From Zelopaecilomyces penicillatus (lineage: Eukaryota > Ascomycota > Sordariomycetes > Hypocreales > Pseudodiploosporaceae): a stretch of DNA of 64,000 nucleotides. The DNA is taken from the NCBI GenBank assembly GCA_005765155.1, contig VCCP01000004.1, positions 2,356,001-2,420,000 of the forward strand. The letters are read 5' to 3'. Numbering within the stretch: the first letter of the stretch is position 1; each line of letters starts with the position of its first letter. The notes below the pieces were generated by a model. The model did no database searches and was not told where the DNA came from. It saw only the letters and a list, made by a program, of their open reading frames with translations. The position numbers and the translations under genes are program-made. This document shows positions 46,258 through 56,719 of the stretch, piece by piece.

Positions 46258-47305
46258 ATGGATCCCTATTCTGCCGAGGGCGAATTGATCAACATTCACA
46301 ACCACTATCACCAGGGGCAGTTTCAAGAAGTGGTCGACTTCGACATCTCGTCCTTCTCTCCCGACAATGCCCTGCCAGCGCGCATCCTTGTACTTCGAGC
46401 CCAGCTCGCTCTTGGCCAGGCAGAGGATGTCCTCGCTGACGTGAAGGGCGAGAAGCAGCCCGAGTTGGAGATTATCGGCGCATTTGCCGAGTACACACTG
46501 GGAAAGCATGATTCGGCACTGAAGACGGTTCAAAAGCTAGCTTCATCCGCGGCGGACAACGCTACGGTGCAGATCATCGGCGGCACAGTTCTTCAGGTGG
46601 CTGGGCTGTCTGAGGAGGCTCTGGCGCTGTTGTCGCAGCACCAGGCGAACTGTGAGTGACTCCATTTCATGGGTTCTTGGAGCAGAGCTGACTAGTTTTG
46701 CTGCGTAGTGGAAGCTGTCGCCTTGATTGTGCAGATTCACCTGCAACAGAATCGAACCGATCTGGCTATGAAAGAGGTCGCGGCGGCACGGCGGTGGGCA
46801 CAAGATAGTCTGTTAGTCAACTTGGCAGAGGCTTGGGTCGGAGTCAGAGTGGTAAGCACCCAGCTACATAAACGTTGGTGACACAAACACTGAGACATTG
46901 CAGGGCGGAGAGAAGTATCAGCAATCATTCTACGTGTATGAGGAGCTTGCTCAAGCACCATCAACCTTCTCCGTACCAAGTCTGGTCTCACAGGCTGTCT
47001 GTGAGATGCATCTTGGCCGGACAGAGGAGGCCCAATCAGCTCTGGATCAGGCTATTAAAAAGGAGCCGGAGCATGTGGAGGCAATTGCGAATATGCTCGT
47101 CTTGGCGGTCATTTCAGGGAATAGCCCAAAAGAGCACCTTGCGTAAGCTCATTTGTTTGTCCCTATCACTTGGTACTGCAACTAACAACATATTAGCTCA
47201 CTCAAGAAGGCTGGCCCTCAGCACCCGCTACTCGCAGATCTACAGGAGAAGAGCGCTGCATTTGATAAAGCTGCGTCAAAGTATAGCCCAAAGGTCTCGG
47301 CATAA
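46258..47305 (+). CDS. SEC28: Coatomer subunit epsilon
   Basis: Exons 46258-46651, 46709-46851, 46904-47142 and 47197-47305; 294 residues, the normal length. Epsilon-COP is the TPR-repeat subunit that stabilises alpha-COP in the COPI coat for Golgi-to-ER transport. The chain is all helical repeats: ELINIHNHYHQGQFQEVVDF at the start, then LVLRAQLALGQAEDVLADV, and at the end LGRTEEAQSALDQAIKKEPEHVEAIANMLVL, the best-preserved TPR pair. The C-terminus (LKKAGPQHPLLADLQEKSAAFDKAASKYSPKV) is a family hallmark. All four junctions keep the frame with canonical signals. The ATG context (CCAAGATGG) is adequate. Confidence 0.94.
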
Positions 47306-48051
47306 TTTCTTAGCACATATGAACTCATGAACTGGATGGATCTTATGATTGGCGCATGGCTGTTAGAGGGAGGGTGGAGGTACGGAAGACTAGCCAAAAG
47401 TCATTACGATATATTCATATCACTCTTAGATCACTGGACAAACAATGTGAAGGCATCAGGCAAGCGCATGTTTTAAAGTATGATGTAATACGTTTGCTTC
47501 CATTATCTTTTAATTAAAAGTAGGCAAGTGTAAGTCTCAAGTTGTTCGGTAACCCCCGCGAAGACATAGAGTTGGCCCATTCACTACCATCCTTTACAGA
47601 TTTTCATGTCCCTGGTGAGATATGACGCGTTTGGAGAGCCATCTTGGACGCAGATTCCATTAAAAACGAGTGAAAAGGTGTCCTTTCATATTTGTAGGTA
47701 GTGACTTTTTTTCTTTTTTAGGTATCCAACAAGTCAAAGCTGCAAAACTTTCAAGCAGATAACATGCTTTGAGAGTAGTTAGGAGAGCAAAATGTAATTG
47801 ATCTAGCCTATTCGAAATCGGGAAGATAAGTTAGAATCCTTTCACCTGGTAGTGGGAGAGCATTGAGGACAGCTTACTTTTGAGATTCCAGAATTGCTGT
47901 TGCTCAGAGACAGCCGTTTGCAGGCTTGCATTTATTTTGTATACAATATGAAGCAAGGATAACAATCTTGCCAAGATCATTAATTAATTGGATAATTAAA
48001 TGCTGCATCCAATTCTTCTTGTGGAATCCAGAGTTGCGACCGGACATGCTG
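47306..48051. other. Intergenic between convergent genes
   Basis: 746 bp between the 3' ends of SEC28 and the orphan gene. It is AT-rich, with several poly(A)-signal-like AT tracts. No gene is supported. Confidence 0.45.
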
Positions 48052-48783
48052 CTAGAACGTCTCGATTTCTTGGGCCTCTCGGTGGATGAGAGAAGTTGGG
48101 GTTCCATCGAACCCAACGTCGTTTAGTTTTGCTGATCGAGCCTCAGATGCACAACTCACAGAACCCAGCACCTTATCATGTGCCAAGTCATGACTTTCAT
48201 TATTTGACTTGTCCTGTCCATGGCCGGCCGGACAATTGTTGGTTTTCACTTCATCGCTGCCGAGTCTGCATGGTAGAAGCACATGTTCCTTTGTCGTGTT
48301 ACGATCAGTTATAGCGAGAGCCATCTCAGTGTTTTCTTGTTGATCGAGGCATCTCCCGAGGGGCACATCTGTGAAATATTTCTTATAGTTGAGTACAGTT
48401 AAGCAGCATTCCTCCACTTTAGTAGAATCATGAAGTCGTTCGGCTACCACGTCGTCATTGCACCGCTCTACCGATGACGACGAAGCGAGAGAAGTTCCTT
48501 GAAGTTGCTCTTCCCGATAATGTTTACTCGCCTCTGCGTTATTCGATGCTGATTCGAGCCATGCCACAATCGATTTCACAGATCGACAGCCGGTGCCGCT
48601 TAACCCTCCACGACGAGATGGTGAAGGTGGAGACGCGCGACGGCCAAGACCAGAAGAGAAGCTATTCGGTAGACCTTTGAGCTCCTTCTTGCGGTTGATG
48701 ATTCTTCCTCCAGTATCATGTGTGCCGTTGGAGGTGCGTGGAGATTGGATTTCAGAACTTCCCGCCGTGGTGGAGGACGCCAT
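48052..48783 (-). CDS. Hypothetical protein (no recognised domain)
   Basis: Single open frame of 243 residues. I do not recognise it. The N-terminal third is rich in Ser, Gly and Arg and holds a patch LGRRASPPSPSRRGG followed by SVKSIVAWLES, a Trp-centred helix seen in many short proteins of Sordariomycetes (inference from general familiarity). The rest is polar, with scattered Cys (CCLTVLNYKKYF) and no membrane segment or signal peptide. The frame is long and free of low-complexity DNA, and no better frame exists opposite, so it is probably a real gene, perhaps intron-less or with an unseen small exon. It lies between SEC28 and MBF1. Confidence 0.55.
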   Translation of the reverse strand: MASSTTAGSSEIQSPRTSNGTHDTGGRIINRKKELKGLPNSFSSGLGRRASPPSPSRRGGLSGTGCRSVKSIVAWLESASNNAEASKHYREEQLQGTSLASSSSVERCNDDVVAERLHDSTKVEECCLTVLNYKKYFTDVPLGRCLDQQENTEMALAITDRNTTKEHVLLPCRLGSDEVKTNNCPAGHGQDKSNNESHDLAHDKVLGSVSCASEARSAKLNDVGFDGTPTSLIHREAQEIETF

Positions 48784-49331
48784 GGAGTATACGAGTTTAA
48801 GATGTCGTTTCTAGGCTCAGAGCAAAGGTGAAAATGGACAGACGAACGAAATATTTAACTCGGATTCGATGCAAAACAACGCTAGTGACTTTGGGCGGTG
48901 TTGCTGCACCTGCACAATCTGAAGAAAATGTGAACTGCCAACAAGATTAAGCATCAATAGGACAATTAGCACACATAAGTGTGACGTTTCTCAAGACATT
49001 TGGTCTCGTTTCTTCATTTATTCATATCGCACACTCATACAGCCTGTGAAGCCATGCTCTAGCACGGTGGTGTGAAAAAGTGCTATTGCTATGCTCCCTA
49101 TGCTCTATCATGCAAAGATTTTGTGTTTCCTCATTGGTTCCACTTCCTATCTCGCCTGTAACTGAACTGGTCCCAGTTCCATCCTAAGCCCGAGTCAAAA
49201 AAAACACACGTTTGTCTATCGTTGAGCGCGCCGAATCTCATAACTGATAACACCGCAAGTGCTGCCATCGTAACTGAAGGCAGCGTAAATCTTTCCTTTT
49301 CACCCAACGCAGGGAAACCCATTTCACAGTC
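48784..49331. other. Intergenic, orphan 5' side to MBF1 3' side
   Basis: 548 bp containing the promoter of the orphan gene and the 3' UTR of MBF1, both on the minus strand. No other feature is seen. Confidence 0.45.
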
Positions 49332-49968
49332 TCACTTCTTCTTAGTGGCGGTGGTTGAGGTCGCGGGGGCGGCCTCGTTGTACGGAGGCTTGGTGGGGTC
49401 CAATGGAAGACCAATCTCACTCTCCTTGCCCCGCAACTTGACATTGAGAGTCCGCTCTATCTTGCCCAGGACGCCCTGGTTGGGAGCGGCATCGCCCTTT
49501 TCGTAAGAGATGATGATTGCTGCTGGCTCACGAATCTTCTTTGCCAGGTCGGCCTGGGTCATTGTGGGGGTGAACTTCTGTCGCGCTTGGCCGATGGATC
49601 GGCCAACCTTCAGGCCAACAGTCTTGGGTTTGATGATGTCGTCGCTACGGTCAACTTTGGTGAGGCGCTGACCCTCAGTTCCCGCTCCCTATAACGCCAG
49701 TCTGGTTAGCTAATCGACTTTAAACCACGAGGTGGACATGTTGAAAGGCATCAATTCTTCAAGCCTGAATTGAGCGAGATTCCAAACGAGGTGGGTGTGA
49801 ACATACAGCATTGGAGCCACCATATTTCTTTTCTGTGCTGATGGGACCACCAGATCGCTGCGCCGCATTCAGAGCAGCCTTGCCACGAATGACAGTCTCG
49901 CGATCCGAGCCGCCGGGTCCACGAACCCTGCTTCCGATTTTGGTGACGCTCTCCCAGTCGGCGGACAT
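49332..49968 (-). CDS. MBF1: Multiprotein-bridging factor 1
   Basis: Exons 49968-49807 and 49688-49332 with a 118-nt intron; 172 residues. Coactivator that bridges gene-specific bZIP activators to TBP, and in yeast also prevents ribosomal frameshifting at collisions (established knowledge). An N-terminal MBF1 region (MSADWESVTKIGSRVRG, then SGGPISTEKKYGGSNA) is followed by a Cro/C1-type HTH at about residues 97-150 (MTQADLAKKI, then ISYEKGDAAPNQGVLGKIERTLNVKLRG). The tail ends in a basic KKK and is Ala/Thr-rich. The second helix of the HTH, REPAAIIISYEKG, differs from the NEKPQVVQDYESG common in other eukaryotes but fits fungal members. Cytosolic and nuclear. Confidence 0.94.
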
Positions 49969-50838
49969 GATGACGGTGTGTGTGGTGGGGGTTGGAGCGG
50001 TGACGGCGTATGGATGTCTAAGTCGCGCAGTGTTGATCGGCGTCTCGTGCTTGTGCAAGATTGAAAGTGATAACGGGGAATACTCGAGAAGGGAGTTGTG
50101 TCTTCGGGATATAGATGGAGGAGGAGGATTGCGAAACAGTTGGCTATTAGGATAAGTGTCCTTCCTATCTGACTCAATCGGCAGGGCGGATTAAATAAAA
50201 AGGTTTCTGGGGGCGCAATGCAGTGGTGCCATCCGGAGCAGGGGACTCAAAGTACACGTCATTGTTAGCGATTTCACTCTAGCAGTGAGTGACTTGAATG
50301 GCGCTGTAAATCAATTGTCCCGATTAGCCGGCTAACTCTTCTCCAGCGGAGTCACATTTGGGGGGCAACTTGGACTACTAGAAGAAGTCCTGACCTCAGC
50401 CTTTGATTTGCCAGAAGCCAACGGCTGACTCCACTGATGGAGCCAATCCGTCGTCCATGGAATGACCTAGATGATCGGCTTATCCGCGAGGCTTCACCCA
50501 GGGCTGTTGGGCCGGTTGGTGGCCTCGCCGAGTGGCTCACTGCACGCTTGTTGGAGTTGAGCGAACCCGCCAGACAGGAATTATTACTCATCGTCCAAGT
50601 CTGTCGCAAATCGCAAATCGAAGCGGATGACTAACATCGCGACGAGGCTGCTTGATATGTACCTTGATGGGCTTTGATGCGCAATAATTAGTATGTAGCT
50701 TCGATGGACCGCAGTTGCCGTGAAACTACCCCTCGTCTTGTGCGTCTTGGTTCCTTGTGCTATCGCCATTTGACTTCCTGCGTTGGAGTCATGCGTCGTC
50801 TTTTGAGGTTTTTCTCCATTTATTAATGGCTAGACATC
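49969..50838. other. Intergenic, MBF1 / DUF1365 gene (divergent)
   Basis: 870 bp between divergent start codons. A 65-codon frame at 50437-50634 shows no family trait and is not called. No other feature is seen. Confidence 0.4.
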
Positions 50839-52773
50839 ATGGATAGCTTGGACGACGACTCGCCATATCTGCCATTGATCCTTATTGTGGACTTGATTGA
50901 CAGATTGTTATCGCTCCGCCCATTTACGCCAGTGGTTTGCTTCGTATGGGCCTCACACTACAAACTGTTTGGAAGCTGGCTGGATATCCTCTTCTTACTA
51001 ACTTTTACCTGCTGGAACTTCTATTATAACTCAGGGCCATGGATATATGCGCACAATCATACGCTGGCTGGACTCGTTCCATTCTTGTGTACATCATTGC
51101 TCTTGCTTGGCTGCAGAACTATGATATACATTCACACAGGCCATTCATCTCTTCGGAGTAACGACCTAGAAAAATCGGATATGATGTCCTGTCGGATATC
51201 GCACATGCCTAATTCTTCAATGGAATACTCCTTTTCCTACCTCCATACAGTGATTGGAACTCTAATAGGTTTCGGTGGGGAACCCAGCAGCTTGACTACG
51301 GTAGACGGTCATGTTGATAATAACCAAACTTGGCATTCGAGCAAACTGGAACAAAATGCCTGGTGTAATATGAATCTTGCAACCCATTTTCAGGGCCATT
51401 CCAGTCATGGTTTACGTGGCAAACTGGATTGCTATTTGAGGTCCCAGGTATGGTAGAAATCTCCTTCATGAGCCCGGTTCTGTGCTGATCTAATCTAGAG
51501 AGCTGATCCTGCGACCTATCCTCATGCCTATCTAGCAACAACTGCTAGTATCTATGGGTTTTCCTGTAATCCAGTCTCCATCTGGTTTCTTTACGCTTCG
51601 GATAAGGTGTTGACTGCTATTATCATGGAGGCCCCCTACGTTTTTGGCGAGTGGCGTCCATGTCTATTCCTGCGAGACATTGTGAACGAAGCAAGACCGA
51701 TATCCAGTTATAACACTGACCTAACTGCGAAAGCTAGTCATCATTGGACGAACGATGTTCACGCCTATCGCTTTAGCTCTCGCGAAGGTTCATGCTCACT
51801 AATAGCCAACAATCCAGTTGGCCCTGATATGGAAGGCTTTCATGGCATAAACGTCATTGTACAAATGATTTCGTCAAATGGCCAACCTGAACTGATGAGT
51901 AGTTTGTTTTCTGAAGGTGACGTCGTCAGCACATCAACCATGAACCAATATGGTAAAATTAAAATCATCCTGACTTGGCTCTGGGCTGAGTTCTCTGCAC
52001 TTCGCAAAATTGTTAAGCACACCGTTATTATGCTTTTCCAGACCAAGGTTCATTTCTGGTACCGATTTGAAACCCCGAGCAATAAGTCGAATAGACAATT
52101 CACAAAAACTGAAGAGATTCTGGAATCAGTGTTCCGAAAATACTTGCAATTTCTTGTTGAACAGTCTCCACATCCTCTTACGTTGAAATACCTTCCAGGA
52201 GGGCTGGCTACCCTACCCAATGAAATTTTCGCATCTTCAGTTTCGCAATACTCCTCACGGGAGACAGAGCATATTGAGCTTAAGATCCTGACACCCCTCT
52301 TTTTCACACGCTTTATACACTATGCGCATGATTTCGAAGCAATTTTTTGTGAGCTGACAGAAGCTTGTACTATCTGGGTGGATAAACCAGAGGCTTTAAC
52401 ACGAATATTCTTGAAGAAGATCTCACCGACGCTCAATACCTTCTCAATGGCCGATTTTATTCATTTCAAACTCATCCAGGTTTTGCGGCGAAGGCCAGAA
52501 AAAATCCAGCAATCAACGCCATCAGCGCAAACCAAGATGCAGCCCACCACACAAGCCACTGATATACGAGACTTTCGTATTTCTTCGATGGATGCGTTCG
52601 TTCTCGAGCACTGTGAGGAGCCACAAAAATTATCTTATCGATCTACTGTCGCCCGAATCTTCGTGGCAAACCAATATTTGATGGGTAATACCCGGCTTTT
52701 ATATTTTATGGAGCTCCTTTTGCGTATCATCATTTCATGGTGTGCTGTACTTTTCCTTTTTCGTGGATCTTGA
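50839..52773 (+). CDS. Divergent DUF1365 family protein
   Basis: Exons 50839-51447 and 51499-52773; 627 residues. Hydrophobic helices at the N-terminus (residues about 12-100) suggest a membrane anchor, as in fungal relatives. The DUF1365 core is recognised from GLRGKLDCYLRSQ, the ADPATYPHAYLATTASIYGFSCNPVSIWFLY block (NPVS-x-W conserved) and FGEWRPCLFLRD. It departs from the family at the usual H-x-R-x2-P-x2-H-x-F motif: here it reads SHMPNSSMEYSF, so Arg, Pro and the second His are replaced, and the expected HVSPFN region reads VHAYRFSS. Function of the family is not established; relatives sit next to lipid-modifying enzymes in bacteria. It may be a decayed or re-purposed paralogue. The frame is intact, with no internal stop. 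Confidence 0.8.
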
Positions 52774-54112
52774 GGGGAGCCATTTCACATGCTCGCACGA
52801 TGACAATGAGATCAAGCATAGCGGGACTCTACATTCAAAAGAGTGGCTTCCGAGTGTTCCGACTTTCTTGAACACTCGTCATCTCAAGCATTAAATGTCA
52901 TTGCATGATTTGGAATAGCAACTTTGGCTTGGTGGCATAGGTGTGAGCACATACGGGATTAGAAGCAATCGGTAATAACCACTAGCTCCATGACTCCAAA
53001 TGCTGACATTCTATATCTCCGTTAGCCTAAGCGGTAGCACAATCTTCAATTGTACTCTAGTTTCAATTCCACCAAATCGCCTGGGTATTGATGTGGCGAA
53101 TTTGTCTGGTGGTCATCCGATGGCACATTTCACGCTACTACTGACTCGAATGCTGTCGTGGGCGCTGAAGGTGGGAACGGCAAAAGATCCGTCATTCAAC
53201 ACGACTTGCAGCAGCCCTGCGCGCGAAATTTGAGTTTCTTTCCGTTGCTGTGTTGGTGCAGGTCGGAGGCTCAGACCACCAACTGCATCTCCGTCCAGTC
53301 AGGAATAACTTGTTGGCTCTATGCTTGTCTTATAGCCTGCGGTTCATGACTAACCGAGGAGATAGATCGCCTGCATTTCTGTGGCAGGCAAGGGCCGTTG
53401 GTTGTTCTGTAAGAGGGGCCGAGGGGCCGTCCTGCATATCATTCCAAATTCTAGCCTGCCGGGAGGGGTCTTTGCCAATGGGGAACTGCCCCGGAGAGAA
53501 GGAAGCCAAACAGGCCGGTCCAGCTCTCTGACACGCAGGCGCTTACGGGCGGCTGCGGTTTGAAAAAAAGTCGACGGCGCCAAGTGCCACATCAATGACA
53601 AATAGCTCGATGGGGAGCGTGTGGAAATCGGGTTTCAGTTAGGCGGAGATCCAGTCCATCTGAAGCTGTAAGAAGAAACTACGAGTGGGAGGGGTTGGAC
53701 GTCGTCAGAATGCGCCACTCCACCAATCGTTCAATTGAACGGGAGCCACGGAGCTGCAGCGTCTAGGGCAGCAGAGATGCATGGCAAATGTATAAAAGGA
53801 CTGGCTCTTCCCCTCAGTTGTCCGATTGAATCCATCATCCATCCTTCAATCGAGCGATTTACTGATTCCGAACGCAAAACCGACGTCAGATACCAGAGGT
53901 TCACGTCATTTGTCAATCCCCCCACGCTAAAAGCTCCCCTCACTTTCTGTAAGTTGATGCTACCCCGCCATGGGAAGGCCCAGCTTGTGGTCTTAGATCC
54001 AGAGCTCCAGCCGCCCGTCAAAGCTCCTTTTGCCCATGAACAGTTAGCATTGCAAAATAAGACAACCTGCTAACAGAAAACGGGCCAAAGACCAACAAAA
54101 AAAACCGCAGCC
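52774..54112. other. Intergenic, DUF1365 gene to GFA gene
   Basis: 1.3 kb on the 5' side of the GFA gene. It holds a TATA-type box at 53791 and a degenerate tRNA-like patch near 53022-53075 that I do not call. Frames present are short. Confidence 0.45.
53791..53798 (+). promoter_or_regulatory. TATAAAAG box upstream of the GFA gene
   Basis: A TATAAAAG match lies 315 bp upstream of the ATG at 54113. It would imply a leader of about 280 nt, long but acceptable in fungi; pyrimidine-rich sequence follows. It could also be chance. Confidence 0.35.
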
Positions 54113-54665
54113 ATGACAATCACTGGACACTGTCTCTGCAAGGCCGTCACCTACACGGTGGACGTTGATGCCCCCCTCCTGACTGGCTACGACCACTGTG
54201 ACGACTGCCAGCGCCAGACTGGGTCAACCTACTGTAAGTAAACCTGCTAGATAGCATCATTGTGCTCCATCTGTCTGATTATCGGGCACTGACTGTGATG
54301 CAGCTCTCGTCGCCGTCGTCCCCAAGGACAAGCTCACCATCAACGGCCCTATCAAGAAGTGGTCTGGTGTTGGCTCATCTGGCAAGGCCGTCCACCGTCT
54401 TTTCTGCTCCGACTGTGGCTCGCCCATTGCCCACGACCCTGATGCCGCCCCTGAGATCATCGCGCTCAAAGCCGGTACTTTTGATACCGAGATCAAGAAG
54501 AACCTCAAGCCTGTTCGTAAACCCCCAAAGCTCCAATCAAGCATCGCCATTGATATGTCGTTCGCTGACATAATGGATACACAGGATACCGAGATCTGGA
54601 CTGTGGGCAAGCTGCCATTCTGCCAGGAGCACCTCGCCAAGCCCTTCTCTCACATGCCCCAGTAG
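54113..54665 (+). CDS. GFA-family zinc protein (glutathione-dependent formaldehyde-activating type)
   Basis: Exons 54113-54233, 54304-54512 and 54585-54665; 136 residues. The zinc ligands are all present in order: GHCLCKAV, DHCDDCQRQTG and FCSDCGSPIA. The sheet-rich fold is known from bacterial Gfa and CENP-V. Fungal genomes carry many such genes; few act on formaldehyde, so the substrate is uncertain. The second donor (CTGTTCGTAA) was chosen at CT|GTTCGT because it joins KP to DTEIWTVGKLPFC in frame, while the alternative GTAAAC breaks it. No signal peptide, so cytosolic. A TATA box lies upstream. Confidence 0.91.
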
Positions 54666-55031
54666 AAGAATAGAGATGTCACCAGAAAGTATAATGTTGC
54701 ATGATGATGAACAAACACATAATTTTCTTGAACTTGAATGATACCGTAATTGTTCCCTTTATTTCTGTGATGTAAATTAGAGCAAGGATGTGCCAGTACT
54801 GCGCTGGAGACTGGGCTCCCACACCAACTACAACTACACGACCATCTCACACCCGCCAAATTCCTGCGACGGAATAGCAACGGGCTTAAGGCGACTATGT
54901 TGAAACGTGTGCGTGCTCAGCTCCTTTTATTGAACAAATACAACTATCTTTACAGACAATGAATAATTATATTTATGAAGTCGTCCTCCGTCCCCCCAAT
55001 GTTAACACAAGGCTAACCAACACAAATTGTA
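54666..55031. other. Intergenic between convergent genes
   Basis: 366 bp that carry the 3' UTRs of the GFA gene (plus) and the secreted protein gene (minus). No other feature is seen. Confidence 0.45.
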
Positions 55032-55943
55032 CTACAGAGCAACAATCAAAACAGCCCCAGCAACAACCATTGCGAAGCCAGATCCTCGAAATGGAATTAC
55101 AGCAGCATTGCGCTCGTTCGTGGTGGTGTTTGCTGTCGATACAGTTGCATATCCGGAAGTATGTGTCGCCTCTGGGATGGCAGTTGTAGGTGGTACCCAG
55201 ACGTCAGTGATCACATGTGTGAAAGTGCTCAGCGAATTGACTATGCCTGTCTCGTCCGTATGCTCATGAACTGAAGATGTGTCTGTGCCAGAGGTTGCCC
55301 ATTCAAGAGACTCGGATGATTCAGTTTCTGCAGCACTGTAGGCACTTTTCGTGGCAGCTGCATTGATATCGCTTGTAGCTGAGGTCGCCGTACCCGTAAT
55401 GTCACCAAGGCCCTGGGTGATTGTTGTAGTGTAGTAAAGACTGATGGCAGTGTTGTCAGGATACTGATCCCAACTTGTGGTGTCGCCAGAAGTTGCAAAT
55501 GGCGCTTTGTCGGTGTTTGTTGTGGCAGAAGCAAACAGAGACTGAAGAATGGCCGTGGGGGTTCCAGTGCAGAGGGCATCCGATGCAACGGACATGACTT
55601 TGCTCCAGTAGAAGTTGTCGCGTTCACTGCGAAGGCCGTGAACAAGGAGACAGTTTTGACAGCCAGTCCAGTCTGGGAAGTAGCTGCCGTTGCACATGCA
55701 TTGGGCATGAGCCTCGATGCCGATGGATTCCGTGTTATTGGGCTGGCACAAAGTCTCAATCATGCCGATTGCAACACACGGAGCCACAGTACCACCTTGC
55801 ACGATACCAGCAACCTTGGGGAAGCATACCTCCGGTAGCTTGATGCCCACGCCATTCTTGTTTTTAGAAACAAGGAGAGCAGAGGAGAGCGGGGGCAGCA
55901 AAGTTGCAATGATGGCGAGAAGACAGCTGGTAGAGTTCTTCAT
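55032..55943 (-). CDS. Secreted 8-Cys protein, probably GPI-anchored
   Basis: Single exon, 303 residues. Signal peptide MKNSTSCLLAIIATLLPPLSSA. The mature N-terminal 110 residues carry eight cysteines with spacing C-x15-C-x9-C-x15-C-x-C-x10-C-x2-C-x26-C, and hold the segment CMCNGSYFPDW followed by GCQNCLLVHGLRSERD that I recall as a conserved, unnamed fungal secreted-protein block. A Ser/Thr-rich, glycosylation-prone stalk follows (about 135-275). The end is a hydrophobic tail (GSGFAMVVAGAVLIVAL) as in GPI-anchored wall proteins. The eight-Cys spacing is not that of CFEM or hydrophobin families. Role is unknown; adhesion or wall structure is an inference from architecture. The next gene on the same strand is also a Cys-rich wall-type protein. 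Confidence 0.82.
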   Translation of the reverse strand: MKNSTSCLLAIIATLLPPLSSALLVSKNKNGVGIKLPEVCFPKVAGIVQGGTVAPCVAIGMIETLCQPNNTESIGIEAHAQCMCNGSYFPDWTGCQNCLLVHGLRSERDNFYWSKVMSVASDALCTGTPTAILQSLFASATTNTDKAPFATSGDTTSWDQYPDNTAISLYYTTTITQGLGDITGTATSATSDINAAATKSAYSAAETESSESLEWATSGTDTSSVHEHTDETGIVNSLSTFTHVITDVWVPPTTAIPEATHTSGYATVSTANTTTNERNAAVIPFRGSGFAMVVAGAVLIVAL

Positions 55944-56719
55944 GGTGATGATAAGGAGGGAGGAGTGTCTCGGAAAGAATAGAAGTTATGAGAGACTGTG
56001 ATGGTTCTCCAAAAATGCAAAAGAACAAATATAGACAAGGCGGCACTGAATTGATGTTAACGGTGTGAATATGTGCAGATGAAGAGTTCAAGTCGAGTCG
56101 CGGGCAGAGACTATGCGAGGGGAAATTATATGGACACGATGAACGGAAGGATAGCCCTTGCCAGTTTCGCTTATGAAAGGAAGAGAGATCAGCTGGTTGC
56201 AAGAACGGAAGGTGAATGCTGGTTGTGTGGGATATAAAGCAGGTAAGGTGCATCTTGGCTGTATGATGATGCTGGTTCCTCCTCGTTCAAGTGAGAGAGC
56301 TCTTTCCTGCAGACAAATGTAGTCAGCATGGCGGGCTTGATCAGTCGAGTAAGGATTAAAAATGGGCAGATGCAAATGATTTGACGGGGAAAGATGCGAC
56401 GCATTCCTGCTGCGGTGTCGGGATTGACAAGAGAAGACTCAGTAACAGCGTCTTCTCCCATCATGGCTGTGTTGTTAATCAGAAAGCGATTGGGTAGCCT
56501 CAAGTCTAAGAAGACAGTTCTTTCATTCTGTATGTATCATGAGCCTATAATTGATACTATTATTATGTGTACACTTCATTCAATCATATCATCATTAGCT
56601 AGTATATCCAACATGTACCCAAACCAAAGTGTCAAGGGACGTCCAAAAGCAAAAGTCTATAAACGCTTCCGCCTGTATCGGCATGCCATGTGTTTGCTAT
56701 CCGTATCGTCATGTAGGGA
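55944..56719. other. Intergenic between two secreted-protein genes
   Basis: 776 bp containing the promoter of the 55032-55943 gene and the 3' UTR of the 56720-58070 gene, both on the minus strand. No other feature is seen. Confidence 0.45.

Noticed and set aside
53022..53085. tRNA-like patch: D-arm-like GCCTAAGCGGTAGC, a 4-5 bp stem around a TTC triplet, and a T-arm-like GTTTCAATTCC
   Set aside because: No complementary acceptor stem is found, the T-arm stem is not paired, and the anticodon loop has a wrong base at position 33. At best an old relic; more likely chance.
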